Positions 1 to 9,210 of a DNA stretch of 21,567 nt are shown here, in pieces (the first letter of the stretch is position 1; each line of letters opens with the position of its first letter). Source of the DNA: CAYLWW01 sp964387585 (lineage in GTDB: Bacteria > Pseudomonadota > Alphaproteobacteria > Rickettsiales > Midichloriaceae). The position numbers were made by a program, and so were the translations under genes. The stretch covers positions 1-21,567 of the forward strand of contig CAYLWW010000016.1 in assembly GCA_964387585.1 (NCBI GenBank). The letters are read 5' to 3'. A model generated the notes under the pieces. That model was not told the origin of the DNA, did no database searches, and saw nothing but the letters and a program-made list of their open reading frames with translations.

Positions 1-127
1 CTTTCAACTTAAGCCAATTATAAATAGTAGACCAAGAAACAGCGAAAACTCGACAATGAGAGCTCTTACTGCCTCCTGCCTCTATAAATCTTAGGACTTT
101 TTTACGTAAATCTAATGAATATAACAT
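1..127 (-). mobile_element. IS630-family transposase, N-terminal part (runs off the left edge)
   Basis: Reading the minus strand from an ATG at 127 gives 42 residues that remain open to the window edge. The start MLYSLDLRKKVLRFIEAGGS, followed by a helix-turn-helix ending STIYNWLK, is the typical N-terminus of IS630/Tc1-mariner-type transposases, which bind the element ends with this domain. The catalytic DDE domain would lie off the left edge, so I cannot say whether the gene is intact. A terminal inverted repeat of the element lies about 33 bp upstream of the start. The assignment rests on the SLDLRKKV motif plus the HTH pattern and on the matching end at the other side of the window. Confidence 0.8.
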
Positions 128-159
128 CCCTTATTTATATCAATTATTCATATTAATGT

Positions 160-178
160 CAACTGGAATGACTATACT
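160..178. repeat. IS630 terminal inverted repeat, transposase-5' side
   Basis: The plus strand reads CAACTGGAATGACTATACT here. The reverse complement of this segment recurs at 21514-21532 with one difference in 19 bases. Its place just upstream of the IS630 start codon, and the other copy just past an IS630 stop codon, identify the pair as the two ends of the same IS family. The outer boundary is uncertain by a few bases because the flank is TA-rich. Confidence 0.75.
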
Positions 179-179
179 A

Positions 180-553
180 TACACAATCTTTCCTTATCAC
201 GAACTGGGGTTTTTTAAATCAAGTAATTAAAAAATGATAGCAAAGAATCATATAAAGACTTAGAAGAGGATAATTCTTGTTTTAATCCATATTTTTCATA
301 TTAGCCTAAAATTTCTCTACTTGATTTAAATCTGAGAAATAAGGAGGCAAGAAAATAATGCTACATACAACAAATTCTATTAACCCCAATTCTAATCCCT
401 AAATTAGGTTTCTAGCGCAAAAAAATTGAAAGAGATTAGAATATCTTCAAAAATTTACAATCAATATTTTTTTATCTATTTTTTCAGCAATTTTTGACTT
501 TTTTTCCTCAATAATCTAACTTAGTTTATCTGCGTCTAAACGGCTTTTTTAGA
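180..553. other. Non-coding stretch between the IS630 end and holC
   Basis: I see no convincing gene here. Two inverted-repeat pairs are visible: TTTAAATCAAGTA near 212-224, whose reverse complement lies near 319-331, and ATTCTAATC at 389-397 with GATTAGAAT at 434-442. Either could be a worn palindromic element or a weak hairpin. No clear rho-independent terminator for the minus-strand gdh-holC pair is visible; the small GTTTA/TAAAC stem near 520-540 has no following T-run on that strand. Confidence 0.4.
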
Positions 554-1033
554 TTACAATTTTTGTCTCTTTTCCCATTTGCCATCAGAAGATCTATTGA
601 TTTCATAAATAGTTATCCCTAATTTAATCCATTCTTTAAATAACATTATATTATCAAGATTCTCTAGGGGACCAAGTTGATTTTCTTTTTTAACTAATAA
701 TACCTTTTTAAAACCTAATAAAGTATTATAAAACTTTTCGTCTACTATAGAGTAATCTAAAATTATCAAAGTATCGGCATTATTAACATTATCATTACAA
801 TGAAGAGTTAATATTATAGGATGGTCTTCCTTAAAGTCATCATTAAATGAGCCATGAGGTAAAAATGATAGAGAGCTATAAGTCCATAATAAGTTATCAA
901 TTGTTTTTAATTGAGTAATATCAGCACACATTACTTGTATGATATGACCATTCTTATACAATCCTTCTACTAACTTTGGCAAAGCTTTATAGAATAATTC
1001 TTCAGCAAAGCTATATAAGTTTACTTCAGTCAT
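554..1033 (-). CDS. holC: DNA polymerase III subunit chi
   Basis: 159 residues, close to the usual 140-150 of the family. Chi is a small clamp-loader accessory protein of the replicase; with psi it links the clamp loader to single-strand-binding protein on the lagging strand. The signature is the central stretch with a cysteine-containing strand (VMCAD), then LDxLLWT-like spacing (IDNLLWTYSSLSFLPHG), matching the chi pattern 'LDxxLW...SFxPH'. A later conserved-looking strand DTLIILD follows. It lies 19 bp after the NAD-glutamate dehydrogenase gene on the same strand, so the two are probably co-transcribed. No psi (holD) gene is visible. The ATG at 1033 fits the expected N-terminus, which begins with a short beta strand (EVNLYSF). 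Confidence 0.85.
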   Translation of the reverse strand: MTEVNLYSFAEELFYKALPKLVEGLYKNGHIIQVMCADITQLKTIDNLLWTYSSLSFLPHGSFNDDFKEDHPIILTLHCNDNVNNADTLIILDYSIVDEKFYNTLLGFKKVLLVKKENQLGPLENLDNIMLFKEWIKLGITIYEINRSSDGKWEKRQKL

Positions 1034-1052
1034 TTTAGAGTTAGTTGATTAT

Positions 1053-4000
1053 TTACTGAGTTAAGCTTTTTAAATGTTTCTTTAATAACACTAATGTAGT
1101 TATAGGATTTTTTGTGACAAAAACATCTATAGATGCAATAAAATCTAAATAACTTTTTAATTGATAATCAGTACAAATATTTGCTAAATTACTATTCTCA
1201 TTTGCGCCAGTTAAAATAGTAATAACCAGATTATTTATTATGAGATTGATATCTTGCAATACCATTTTATAAGCTATTTGGTCTAAATAATTATTAAGAA
1301 TATGTTTTTCAGATATCTTAGCAATTATAGTATCAATTTTTAATTGTTCGCGTATGCTATAGTAAAATTTAGCGACTTTAACAAAGTCTTGGTGAGTGTA
1401 ATCAGCTACATTACTTATTTCTAAGGCATTAACTAATATAACTAATTTTTTTACATCATTTAGTAAATATTCTGGAATTGATTGAGAATACTCCGCTACC
1501 AATTCTAATATTCCTAATTCTTTTATTTCACTTAATTCTCCTTCTTCATATGCAGAACGTAATAATTGTATTTGGGCTTGAAATTTACTTATAGATACAT
1601 CTAGACTTATATTAAAGTGCTGCTTATTTTGGCAATGATTTAATAACCAACTTATATTATGTTCAATAATCTTTTGCAGTAAACTAAATAGCTTAACTTG
1701 AACTTCAAAAGTTACTACTCCTCTTAATTTTTCTATTACGTCCCAGTAATTTCTTACTCCCAATCCTTCTTTTATAAGAATAAATGATTTTAATATTTCT
1801 ATGCCTTGATATAATCCTCCATCTAAAATTTGATGAAATAAGTGAGCTCCCATAGTATTAATAAAATCATTGATTAATACTGTTGCTATAATTTCATTTT
1901 TTAAGCTATGTTGCTTGAAATGCTCAGAATATCTCTCTCTTATTTGAGTAGGGAAATAATTCATTAAATAGTTAAGAAAATATGGATCTTGAGTAAAATC
2001 AACAGATTCCAACATCTTCACTGCAGAATTTTTTGCATAAGCAATTATCACAGATATTTCTGGCCTGGTTAAGCCAAGATTTGCAGCCTTTAAACGCATT
2101 AATTCATCTTTATTAGGTAGGCTTTCTACCTCTCTATTTAACTCTCCTTTTTTTTCTAATTGATCTATTAACCAAATATGCTTATCTAGACGTTCAGCAG
2201 CTAAATATTCATCTAAAGATAATAATTGATTTTGCTGCTTATTATTGTTTAAAACTAAGGCAGCTATTTCTTCAGTCATTTCGGTTAATACTTTATTGCG
2301 AGTTTCCATATCTATAATATTAGAACGCAACATTGGTGAAAAACCAATTTTAATGTTTACTTCGTGATCCGAACAATCAACCCCAGCTGAATTATCTATA
2401 AAGTCAGTATTAATTTTTCCACCATTTCTAGCATACTCAATTCTTCCTATTTGAGTCAAACCAAGGTTACCTCCCTCAGCAACTGCTTTACACCTTAAGT
2501 CTTTACCGTTTATCCTAACAAAATCATTATTTTTATCTCCTATAACTTCATTACTTTCCTCACTTGCTTTAACATAAGTACCTATTCCTCCATTCCATAA
2601 TAAATCAACTGGAGCTTTCAATATATGGCGTACTAACTCATCTGGAGTTAAAGCATCTATACCTAAACTAATTCCTAATGCCTCTCGCATTTCAGCGGTA
2701 ATCTTAATTTCTTTGCTATTACGAGAAAATATCCCCCCTCCATTAGAAATTATATTATGATTATAGTCGCTCCATTGAGATCCTGGTAATTGAAACAAAC
2801 GTTCACGTTCTTTAAAGCTAGCGGCAGTATCGGGAGTTGGATCTATAAATATATGCAAGTGATTAAAAGCAGCAATTAGCTTTATATTATTTGAATATAA
2901 TAATCCATTACCAAATACATCCCCTGACATATCACCTATTCCTATGACAGAAAAATGTTGTTTTGCAATATTAATACCCAACTGTGAAAAATGCTCTTCT
3001 ACTGAAATCCAAGCGCCCCTTGCAGTTATCGCTATTTTTTTATGGTCATACCCTGCAGAACCTCCTGAAGCGAAGGCATCCCCTAACCAAAAACCATATT
3101 GAGATGATATATCATTGGCATAGTCTGAAAAAGTAGCAGTTCCCTTATCCGCTGCTATTACAAGATATGGATCATCCATATCATAACAACGTACACCTTC
3201 GGGCTTTACGATAATATTATTAATAATATTATCAGTTATATCCAGTAAACCACGTAAGAAATTTTTATAACAAGCTATTCCTTCTTGTAAAAGTTGCTCT
3301 TTATTTAAAGAATTAGCTCTTTTTAAGACAAAGCCTCCTTTAGAACCCACAGGAACTATTACTGAATTTTTTGTCATCTGCGCTTTCATCAACCCTAAAA
3401 TCTCAGTTCTAAAGTCTTCATTACGATCAGACCATCGCATTCCTCCTCTAGCAACCTTTCCTCCACGTAAATGCAAAGCTTCGAAACGAGAAGAATAAAC
3501 AAATATCTCCATAAATGGCTTTGGTACAGGCATGGCTTTTATAGCTGTAGACTCAATTTTTAATGATAAATACTCTTTATGTTTAGAACTAGAGTAATCT
3601 TTAAAGAAATTTGTTCTTTGAGTAGCTTTTATTAACTCAAGATATGTTTTTAACACTTTATCGTCTACTACATTTTCTACAGAAGCGATGTCTTGTATAA
3701 TGGAATTTTCTATTACTTCCAGCTCTAATTTATTTATTTGAATATTAACGTCAAACTTCGCATTAAATAATTTTACTAATTTAGCTGCAATATTTCTATT
3801 ATCAATTAAAGAATTAGCTATAACTTCGGTATTATAAGCAAATTTTATTTGTTTTAAGTACTTAGCATAAGATCGCATAATCATAGCTTCTTCAGGTGAC
3901 ATAGAAGCGTAAAGAACTAATGAATTGAATATGTCATCCTCCAATAACCCATTAGCAACTTTCTCTAAAAGTGTTTCTATATTTTTTTCTATAGTTGAGG

Positions 4001-5810
4001 TTATAGTTAATTCACTGAAATTTCTGCTAAGTCTCATTCTTAAATGGTGTAAATAGATATCGGAACACTCTCCTTTATCATGTACTTTTACCATATAAGT
4101 AGACATATCAACTGCAAGCAAGCCTAATTTTTCTATAGTAGGGAGTATAGAAGAAAGAAGTAATTCATGGTTTAATGAGAAAATTTTTAATTGTACTAAA
4201 TCATCACAACTTTGAGATGACACATACAAGTCAAATTTCGTAGATCTATCTTGCAGTACTTTCTCTATCATTTCAATATCACGTACCGCTTGTTTATTAG
4301 TGAAACTTAAAGAATATCGAGCATCAAAAACATCAAGATATTTTTGTAACTTACTTTGCGCTACCTCTTCGGTATAATACATTTTTAAAGTTTCTAATAA
4401 ACCATTGCTCCATTCACTAACTAAGCTAGTAATTAAACCCTCTAAATTCTCTATATTGTAATTAGGTATAATACTACTTTTTATATTAACAATTATTTGT
4501 AATCTTACTAATTCAGACTCCCCTACTAGAACATAACTCTTAGAAACATTTCCTCCAAATTGCTGACATAATATTTTTTCTATAGCTATCTTTATATCAG
4601 TACCAAATCTCGATTTAGGAACATAAACTAAACAACTGATAAAATGCCCAGATTTATCTTTGCGAATAAAAAGTTTTACTTTAGGTATTAAGCTTAAAGC
4701 TACTATACCAGTAGCGGTTGTGTATAATTCATCTTCACTCATTTGTAGTAGTTCGCTACGTGGGAATGACTCTAACGCAGTAATGAATTCTTTAACATTA
4801 AAGCTATGTAATGGTTGATTATAGCGGTTTAATATATTGGTGACCTTTCTGCTTACTATAGGAATATTCCTAACGCTTTGATAATATACCGCTGATGAGA
4901 AAAAACCGATGATAATTATAAACCCAATCATCTTTGAATCATCGTTCATTTTTTTTATATAAATGCAATCTAAATGTGCTGTGCGGTGAACTAAAGATTT
5001 ACTTTCACACTTACGAATAAATATCAAATCTTCATCATCATAATTAGTAATTTTAGTTACTATACTAGAGGGGTAAAGAGGGCTTTTCATTATACCCAAT
5101 GCACTATCATAAAATGGAGTTAATTCTTGGTTATCAAACTTACACTCTATGCTACCTAAGAATATAAAATTATTATTTAAAATCCAGTTTAAAAAGCTTA
5201 TAGCTTCTATTTTATCATATTTTTTTAATTGTCTAGTATCGAAAAATGATACTGTATGCTCAACTAGATTACGTATATCAGTCCAATTATTATTGGCTAA
5301 ATATACGCATTCTAATACTTGTTCTAATTTATTTTTTAATGCTTCAAAATTTTCTATGTTGCAGCTTGGTAAGTAAAACTGAATTATAGATTCATATGCT
5401 ACGTTCTCACCTTTACTACCGCTGGCTGAAAAATTTTCTAATAAACAGCTTTCTGGATTCCTCTTTACTGCTAATATTGGATGCGCAATAAATATTGGCG
5501 ATAAGCCCCATGCTTTAAGTTCATTTGTTAAAGAATCTACAAGAAAAGGCATATCTTTATTTAAGATTTGTATTACTGTAAATTCTTTTGTTTTATTCTT
5601 TTCTTTATCAAAAGACTTATATTGATTTAATTCAATTTTCCAGTTCTTTAAGACTGATATAGCTAAATAAGCACTTTGAGCTGTTTGGTATAATATATCA
5701 GGCGTGATACTGTATATATTTTCATCGCTTAAATTGATATAAAGTAAATTTATAAAATCTTTTAATTTATTATCTTTTGTAAAGGAATGAATTGAGGATA
5801 AATCAAACAT
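1053..5810 (-). CDS. gdhB: NAD-specific glutamate dehydrogenase, large (about 180 kDa) type
   Basis: 1585 residues, the full length expected of the alphaproteobacterial NAD-GDH family (Bac_GDH). It oxidatively deaminates glutamate to 2-oxoglutarate with NAD+, feeding the TCA cycle, a main carbon route in glutamate-using intracellular bacteria. The long N-terminal half (about 1-700) holds the regulatory, ACT-like region. The catalytic core starts near residue 770 with LRGGKVARGGMRWSDR, followed by PVGSKGGFVLK (about 815-830) with the expected glycine-rich and lysine positions. DMSGDVFGNGLL (about 957) marks the nucleotide-binding domain, and GNLGLTQIGRIEYA with NTDFIDNSAGVDCSDHEVN (about 1112-1150) closes the catalytic site. 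No frameshift is seen over 4.7 kb, so the gene is under selection. It is the first gene of a probable operon with holC. The symbol varies by species (gdhB, gdhZ). A weak GAAAG lies upstream of the ATG at 5810. Confidence 0.95.
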   Translation of the reverse strand: MFDLSSIHSFTKDNKLKDFINLLYINLSDENIYSITPDILYQTAQSAYLAISVLKNWKIELNQYKSFDKEKNKTKEFTVIQILNKDMPFLVDSLTNELKAWGLSPIFIAHPILAVKRNPESCLLENFSASGSKGENVAYESIIQFYLPSCNIENFEALKNKLEQVLECVYLANNNWTDIRNLVEHTVSFFDTRQLKKYDKIEAISFLNWILNNNFIFLGSIECKFDNQELTPFYDSALGIMKSPLYPSSIVTKITNYDDEDLIFIRKCESKSLVHRTAHLDCIYIKKMNDDSKMIGFIIIIGFFSSAVYYQSVRNIPIVSRKVTNILNRYNQPLHSFNVKEFITALESFPRSELLQMSEDELYTTATGIVALSLIPKVKLFIRKDKSGHFISCLVYVPKSRFGTDIKIAIEKILCQQFGGNVSKSYVLVGESELVRLQIIVNIKSSIIPNYNIENLEGLITSLVSEWSNGLLETLKMYYTEEVAQSKLQKYLDVFDARYSLSFTNKQAVRDIEMIEKVLQDRSTKFDLYVSSQSCDDLVQLKIFSLNHELLLSSILPTIEKLGLLAVDMSTYMVKVHDKGECSDIYLHHLRMRLSRNFSELTITSTIEKNIETLLEKVANGLLEDDIFNSLVLYASMSPEEAMIMRSYAKYLKQIKFAYNTEVIANSLIDNRNIAAKLVKLFNAKFDVNIQINKLELEVIENSIIQDIASVENVVDDKVLKTYLELIKATQRTNFFKDYSSSKHKEYLSLKIESTAIKAMPVPKPFMEIFVYSSRFEALHLRGGKVARGGMRWSDRNEDFRTEILGLMKAQMTKNSVIVPVGSKGGFVLKRANSLNKEQLLQEGIACYKNFLRGLLDITDNIINNIIVKPEGVRCYDMDDPYLVIAADKGTATFSDYANDISSQYGFWLGDAFASGGSAGYDHKKIAITARGAWISVEEHFSQLGINIAKQHFSVIGIGDMSGDVFGNGLLYSNNIKLIAAFNHLHIFIDPTPDTAASFKERERLFQLPGSQWSDYNHNIISNGGGIFSRNSKEIKITAEMREALGISLGIDALTPDELVRHILKAPVDLLWNGGIGTYVKASEESNEVIGDKNNDFVRINGKDLRCKAVAEGGNLGLTQIGRIEYARNGGKINTDFIDNSAGVDCSDHEVNIKIGFSPMLRSNIIDMETRNKVLTEMTEEIAALVLNNNKQQNQLLSLDEYLAAERLDKHIWLIDQLEKKGELNREVESLPNKDELMRLKAANLGLTRPEISVIIAYAKNSAVKMLESVDFTQDPYFLNYLMNYFPTQIRERYSEHFKQHSLKNEIIATVLINDFINTMGAHLFHQILDGGLYQGIEILKSFILIKEGLGVRNYWDVIEKLRGVVTFEVQVKLFSLLQKIIEHNISWLLNHCQNKQHFNISLDVSISKFQAQIQLLRSAYEEGELSEIKELGILELVAEYSQSIPEYLLNDVKKLVILVNALEISNVADYTHQDFVKVAKFYYSIREQLKIDTIIAKISEKHILNNYLDQIAYKMVLQDINLIINNLVITILTGANENSNLANICTDYQLKSYLDFIASIDVFVTKNPITTLVLLKKHLKSLTQ

Positions 5811-5967
5811 GTTTAAACTTTCACTTATTTTATTTAAGATTTTACTATAAAAGTTTTGGAGAAAAGGTGAAATTTTATCAAAACTCTATTACCAGAATAT
5901 ATTAACTATTTAATTAATACAACGCATAAAATATAATTACTTTCTATATTTCTTGCTAATAATATTA

Positions 5968-5991
5968 TAATGATTATATATAAAATCATTA
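5968..5991. promoter_or_regulatory. Dyad in the divergent gdh/secD intergenic region
   Basis: The 275-bp gap between the divergently transcribed gdh and secD genes contains the perfect dyad TAATGATT - 8 bp - AATCATTA. A TATAAT hexamer overlaps it at 5966-5971 in the secD direction, though without a good -35. A 24-bp symmetric site in a divergent promoter region could be an operator acting on one or both genes, or only a small hairpin in very AT-rich DNA. No regulator can be named. Confidence 0.3.
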
Positions 5992-6085
5992 ATGTTATAC
6001 TTAAATTAAGCTATAACAAAAAGTAAAGTTATTTAATCTTTACTAGAAATTTTATTATTCCCAAAAGTGATTAATTTTTTTAATT

Positions 6086-7747
6086 ATGTTAAAAATTATT
6101 GGTTGGAAAGCAAGCTTAATTATATTACTTTGTTTACTCAGTTTATATTTAGCTTTGCCTACGATATTACCCAATTCTGCACTAGAGTTATTATCAAAAT
6201 ATAATATATTACCTAATACCAAAGTAAATTTAGGGCTAGACTTAAGGGGTGGAGCATCTTTGCTACTTGAAATAGATTCAAAATCCTATCAAAAAGAAAA
6301 AATACAGACTTTAATTGATAAGTTACGTATTGAGCTTAAAAATGATAAAATTTTACCAAAGAATATCAGCGCTAATTCAACATCTGAAATAGAAGAACAA
6401 ATTGTAATACAATTTACTAATGAAGATGCTAATAAAGAGAGCGAAAAAGAAAAATTTATAATAAGTAAAGTAAAGAAGGTATTGGAAGATAACAGCGATA
6501 ATTTCATTCAAAAAATCACAGATATCAAAAGAATCGATAATTCCATTGTTATTGGTATTCCTCAAAGTTTTACTATATCAGTAGAAAATTTTTTGTTAAA
6601 TCAAAGTATTGATATTGTAAGACGTCGTATAGACGAAAGTGGTACCAAAGAAATAGATATTCAAAAGCAAGGTAATAATAGAATATTATTACAAGTTCCT
6701 GGAGTATATGACACTCAAGAAATAAAAAGAATATTGGGACGAACTGCTAAACTTACATTTCATTTTGTTCTTCCTAATTTTAGTATCAAAGATATTAGAG
6801 AAGGAAGTAGGTTACCCATAGGTAGTAAATTGATGCCTATGGATATATCTAACTCAGAACAAAAAGCTATTAATGACAATAAAAAAGAAATTTTATTGCC
6901 AGTTGGAATAAAGCCTGTAATGTCTGGTGATATGCTCATTGATGCTCATGCTTCAATTCAAGAAGGTCAACATATTGTATATTTTAAACTAACTAAATTA
7001 GGTACTAAAGTTTTTGCTGAAGCTACTTCTAAAAACATAGGCAAAAGTTTAGCTATAGTTTTAGATGGAAAAATAATAAGCGCACCAGTTATAAAAGATT
7101 CTATATTATCTGGTAGTGGTGTTATTTCAGGAAATTTCACCTCCAATTCAGCTAATGAATTAGCTATTTTATTGCGTTCAGGAGCTTTACCTACACCTTT
7201 GAAAATTGTAGAAGAGCGTAATATAGGTCCGGCTCTAGGGGAAGCCTCTATCAAAGCTGGAACTAATGCTGTATTTATAGCTGCTGTAGGAGTTATGGCT
7301 TTTATGGTATTGTTTTATAGTTTTTGGGGAATATTCGCTAATATAGCTTTGATATTTAATTTTGTTATGATAATTGCTGGTTTAGGAATAATAGGCGCTA
7401 CTTTAACTCTCCCAGGGATTGCAGGAATAGCCTTAACATTAGGAATGGCAGTAGATGCTAATGTATTAATCTATGAACGAATGAAAGAAGAATATAACAA
7501 AGGAAAAAGTTTACTTTCTTCAATAGATAATGGTTATAAATTCGCATTTGTCACAATATTAGATTCCAATATAACTACTATTGCGGTAGCGATAATACTT
7601 TATATTTTTGGTAGTGGTCCTATACGAGGGTTTTCAGTAAGCTTAACTTTGGGGATTTTATGCTCACTGTTCACTTCGGTGATTTTAACCAAGCTATTAG
7701 TAGCACTATGGTATCGTATGTACAAACCTAAATCACTTGGTTTATAG
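6086..7747 (+). CDS. secD: Protein translocase subunit SecD
   Basis: 553 residues, slightly longer than typical rickettsial SecD. SecD with SecF forms the RND-type membrane partner of SecYEG that uses the proton gradient to pull exported proteins out on the periplasmic side. Visible parts: an N-terminal membrane helix (about 8-28), the motif LGLDLRGGASLLLE (about 48-61), a large periplasmic P1 region with VVRRR-like IDIVRRRIDESGTKE, and five hydrophobic segments from about 395 to 545. The conserved LGMAVDANVLIYERMKEE near 451-468 carries the aspartate of the proton path. secF is not adjacent, so the pair is split or SecF is elsewhere. Downstream dut starts 36 bp later on the same strand and the two probably share a transcript ending at the hairpin after dut. 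The first in-frame ATG gives the expected short cytoplasmic N-tail. Confidence 0.95.
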   Translation: MLKIIGWKASLIILLCLLSLYLALPTILPNSALELLSKYNILPNTKVNLGLDLRGGASLLLEIDSKSYQKEKIQTLIDKLRIELKNDKILPKNISANSTSEIEEQIVIQFTNEDANKESEKEKFIISKVKKVLEDNSDNFIQKITDIKRIDNSIVIGIPQSFTISVENFLLNQSIDIVRRRIDESGTKEIDIQKQGNNRILLQVPGVYDTQEIKRILGRTAKLTFHFVLPNFSIKDIREGSRLPIGSKLMPMDISNSEQKAINDNKKEILLPVGIKPVMSGDMLIDAHASIQEGQHIVYFKLTKLGTKVFAEATSKNIGKSLAIVLDGKIISAPVIKDSILSGSGVISGNFTSNSANELAILLRSGALPTPLKIVEERNIGPALGEASIKAGTNAVFIAAVGVMAFMVLFYSFWGIFANIALIFNFVMIIAGLGIIGATLTLPGIAGIALTLGMAVDANVLIYERMKEEYNKGKSLLSSIDNGYKFAFVTILDSNITTIAVAIILYIFGSGPIRGFSVSLTLGILCSLFTSVILTKLLVALWYRMYKPKSLGL

Positions 7748-7783
7748 TTTATAAAATATTAAATTTAATAATAAAAAATATAT

Positions 7784-8233
7784 ATGCAAAATATTACAGT
7801 TCTGATATCTAAAATGCCTAATTTAGATGAGTTACCTCTGCCATCATATGCCACCCCTCATAGCGCAGGAATGGATTTATTAGCAGCTATAAAAGAAAGT
7901 ATTGTGATTCATCCTAATGAAAGAGTCTTAATTCCTTCGGGAATCTCTATAGCTTTACCTGAAGGATATGAAGCTCAAGTCAGACCGCGTTCGGGATTAG
8001 CATATAAACATGGCATAACCGTTATAAATTCACCCGGAACTATAGATGCAGATTATAGAGGGGAGATAAAAATTCCTTTAGTAAATTTATCAACTGAGCC
8101 TTTTACTATAAATAGAGGAGAACGTATAGCGCAGCTTATCATTAGTAATTATTCAGTAGTTAACTGGAATATAGTTGATGAATTACCAGTAACATTTAGA
8201 GGGAAGGGGGGTTTTGGCTCAACTGGTATATAG
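7784..8233 (+). CDS. dut: Deoxyuridine 5'-triphosphate nucleotidohydrolase (dUTPase)
   Basis: 149 residues, the normal length for trimeric dUTPase. It hydrolyses dUTP to dUMP and pyrophosphate, which keeps uracil out of DNA and supplies dUMP for thymidylate synthesis. All five family motifs are present in order: HSAGMDLLA (26-34), PRSGLAYKHGI (67-77), a GTIDADYRGEIKIPL stretch with the catalytic Asp (about 85-99), RIAQLII (about 115-121) and the C-terminal glycine-rich RGKGGFGSTG (about 139-148). Intact and probably co-transcribed with secD. No clear Shine-Dalgarno sequence is seen before the ATG. Confidence 0.97.
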   Translation: MQNITVLISKMPNLDELPLPSYATPHSAGMDLLAAIKESIVIHPNERVLIPSGISIALPEGYEAQVRPRSGLAYKHGITVINSPGTIDADYRGEIKIPLVNLSTEPFTINRGERIAQLIISNYSVVNWNIVDELPVTFRGKGGFGSTGI

Positions 8234-8237
8234 AAAC

Positions 8238-8276
8238 AATAAAGAAGTGAGGCAATTCTTACCTTACTTCTTTATT
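8238..8276 (+). terminator. Hairpin terminator after dut
   Basis: Five bases after the dut stop, AATAAAGAAGTGAGG pairs with CCTTACTTCTTTATT around a 9-base loop, a 15-bp stem with one G.T wobble. The 3' arm is T-rich. It fits the end of the secD-dut transcript. Confidence 0.75.
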
Positions 8277-8355
8277 AATTATCAGTGCTAAAGTAGTTTG
8301 AGAAAAATCTATATTTATTCACAAAGTTAAGATTTTTTAAAATATAATTCAGCCA

Positions 8356-8488
8356 TATACCACTAACACTTAAGCATTTGCTAGAAAAATTAAAGATGAG
8401 CTTGTAGAGCGAATATTAATAGGCCAGCACAAGAAAATCTCAAAATTTTGGTAAAAACGCACAAAACCTTGATTTATCGAAGGTGGTA
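8356..8488. repeat. Short inverted-repeat element, copy A1 (diverged)
   Basis: Starts TATACC and ends GGTGGTA. It shares TTGCTAGAAAAAtt and an ATATTAATAGG...GCACAA core with the next copy (A2), to which it is joined head to tail with the shared end sequence. It is more diverged than A2, B and C, especially in its second half, so it appears to be the oldest copy. Confidence 0.5.
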
Positions 8489-8613
8489 CACCAAGGAGAC
8501 TTCAACAGTTGCTAGAAAAATGAGTGGTGAGCTTGGGAAAGCCTATATTAATAGGTGAGCACAAAGTCAGACCCGAAATTTGACAACGCAAATGTTGAAG
8601 TATCAAAGGTATA
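8487..8613. repeat. Short inverted-repeat element, copy A2
   Basis: 127 bp. Begins TACACCAAGGAGACTTCAAC and ends with TTGAAGTATCAAAGGTATA, so its ends form an imperfect terminal inverted repeat of about 24 bp. Copy B at 9211-9334 is the same element in inverted orientation, sharing both ends, the core CCTATATTAAT.AATAGGT and CCGAAATTTGACAAC. It lies 23 bp beyond the stop codon of the BON-domain gene. Confidence 0.75.
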
Positions 8614-8636
8614 CATCATTATAATAAGATTTATAT

Positions 8637-8960
8637 CTATCTATAACGTACTATGATGTTATTTTTGATTTGATTTACCCCAGGCACATTTCTAACACAT
8701 CTCTGTGCTTCCATTTTTTCTTGCTGAGTGCTAACAAAGCCGCTTAATTGAACCTCATTCTTAAATGTTTCTACACTTATCTCTAAAAATTTTAATTTAG
8801 GATCTTGCAGTATGGCTGTTTTTACTCTGCTAGTAATTGTAGTATCATCTAAATACTGTCCAGCACTTTCGCGTCCGGAAATAGCTGTACAAGCTGTAAG
8901 CAGAACTGATAGAGTGACGACTAATATTTTTATATTAAAAGTGGAATTTTTATTATGCAT
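8637..8960 (-). CDS. BON-domain lipoprotein
   Basis: 107 residues. The N-terminus has a positively charged start, a hydrophobic stretch (about 10-21) and the lipobox LTAC with the acylated Cys at 24, so the mature protein should be a periplasm-facing lipoprotein. The rest is one BON domain: DDTTITSRVKTAIL, then a beta strand ISVETFKNEVQLSGFV, then a helix with ACS-like QRCVRNVPGVNQIKNNI. Single BON-domain proteins are thought to bind membranes or other envelope proteins and often respond to envelope stress. A good Shine-Dalgarno (AAGAAGG) and a near-consensus promoter precede the ATG. The gene is monocistronic and bracketed by inverted copies of the short repeat. Confidence 0.88.
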   Translation of the reverse strand: MHNKNSTFNIKILVVTLSVLLTACTAISGRESAGQYLDDTTITSRVKTAILQDPKLKFLEISVETFKNEVQLSGFVSTQQEKMEAQRCVRNVPGVNQIKNNIIVRYR

Positions 8961-8994
8961 AATTAACCTTCTTTATGTTTGAACCTTATATTTG

Positions 8995-9023
8995 ATTATC
9001 AAATGGTAAGTTACTTTTGTCAA
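8995..9023 (-). promoter_or_regulatory. Sigma70-type promoter of the BON lipoprotein gene
   Basis: On the minus strand TTGACA (9018-9023, 6/6) is followed after exactly 17 bp by GATAAT (8995-9000, 5/6 to TATAAT). It lies about 35 bp upstream of the start codon, and the SD AAGAAGG sits between them. Confidence 0.75.
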
Positions 9024-9210
9024 GTGAAGTATATTTATTATCTTATAAAAGTAATAATATAATAAGTAATTCAGTTAGTAATAATGCAAATGAAGCTGAT
9101 ATAGTTTAGAAATGAAAAGTTATTAGTAGAAAACAGTGGAAAACAAAATGCTAAACAAGCAAAATATCTTCAATCTACTTGATATGGTAAAAAGCTAGAG
9201 GGGAAATAAC

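Noticed and set aside
5149..5376. Plus-strand open frame of 75 codons
   Set aside because: It lies antisense inside the intact glutamate dehydrogenase gene and shows no family features.
5961..5995. Fur box in the gdh/secD gap
   Set aside because: The dyad has TGATT/AATCA arms but an 8-bp AT-only centre and does not follow the 19-bp Fur consensus well enough.
6289..7254. Three minus-strand open frames inside secD (6289-6507, 6377-6565, 6967-7254)
   Set aside because: They are antisense to a well-supported secD, overlap one another or have no recognisable motifs.
8356..8613. CRISPR-like direct repeats
   Set aside because: Copies A1 and A2 are long, diverged and directly joined with no uniform spacers, and no cas gene is present.
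9024..9210. Hidden gene between the BON promoter and repeat copy B
   Set aside because: All frames are short and give no recognisable motif.
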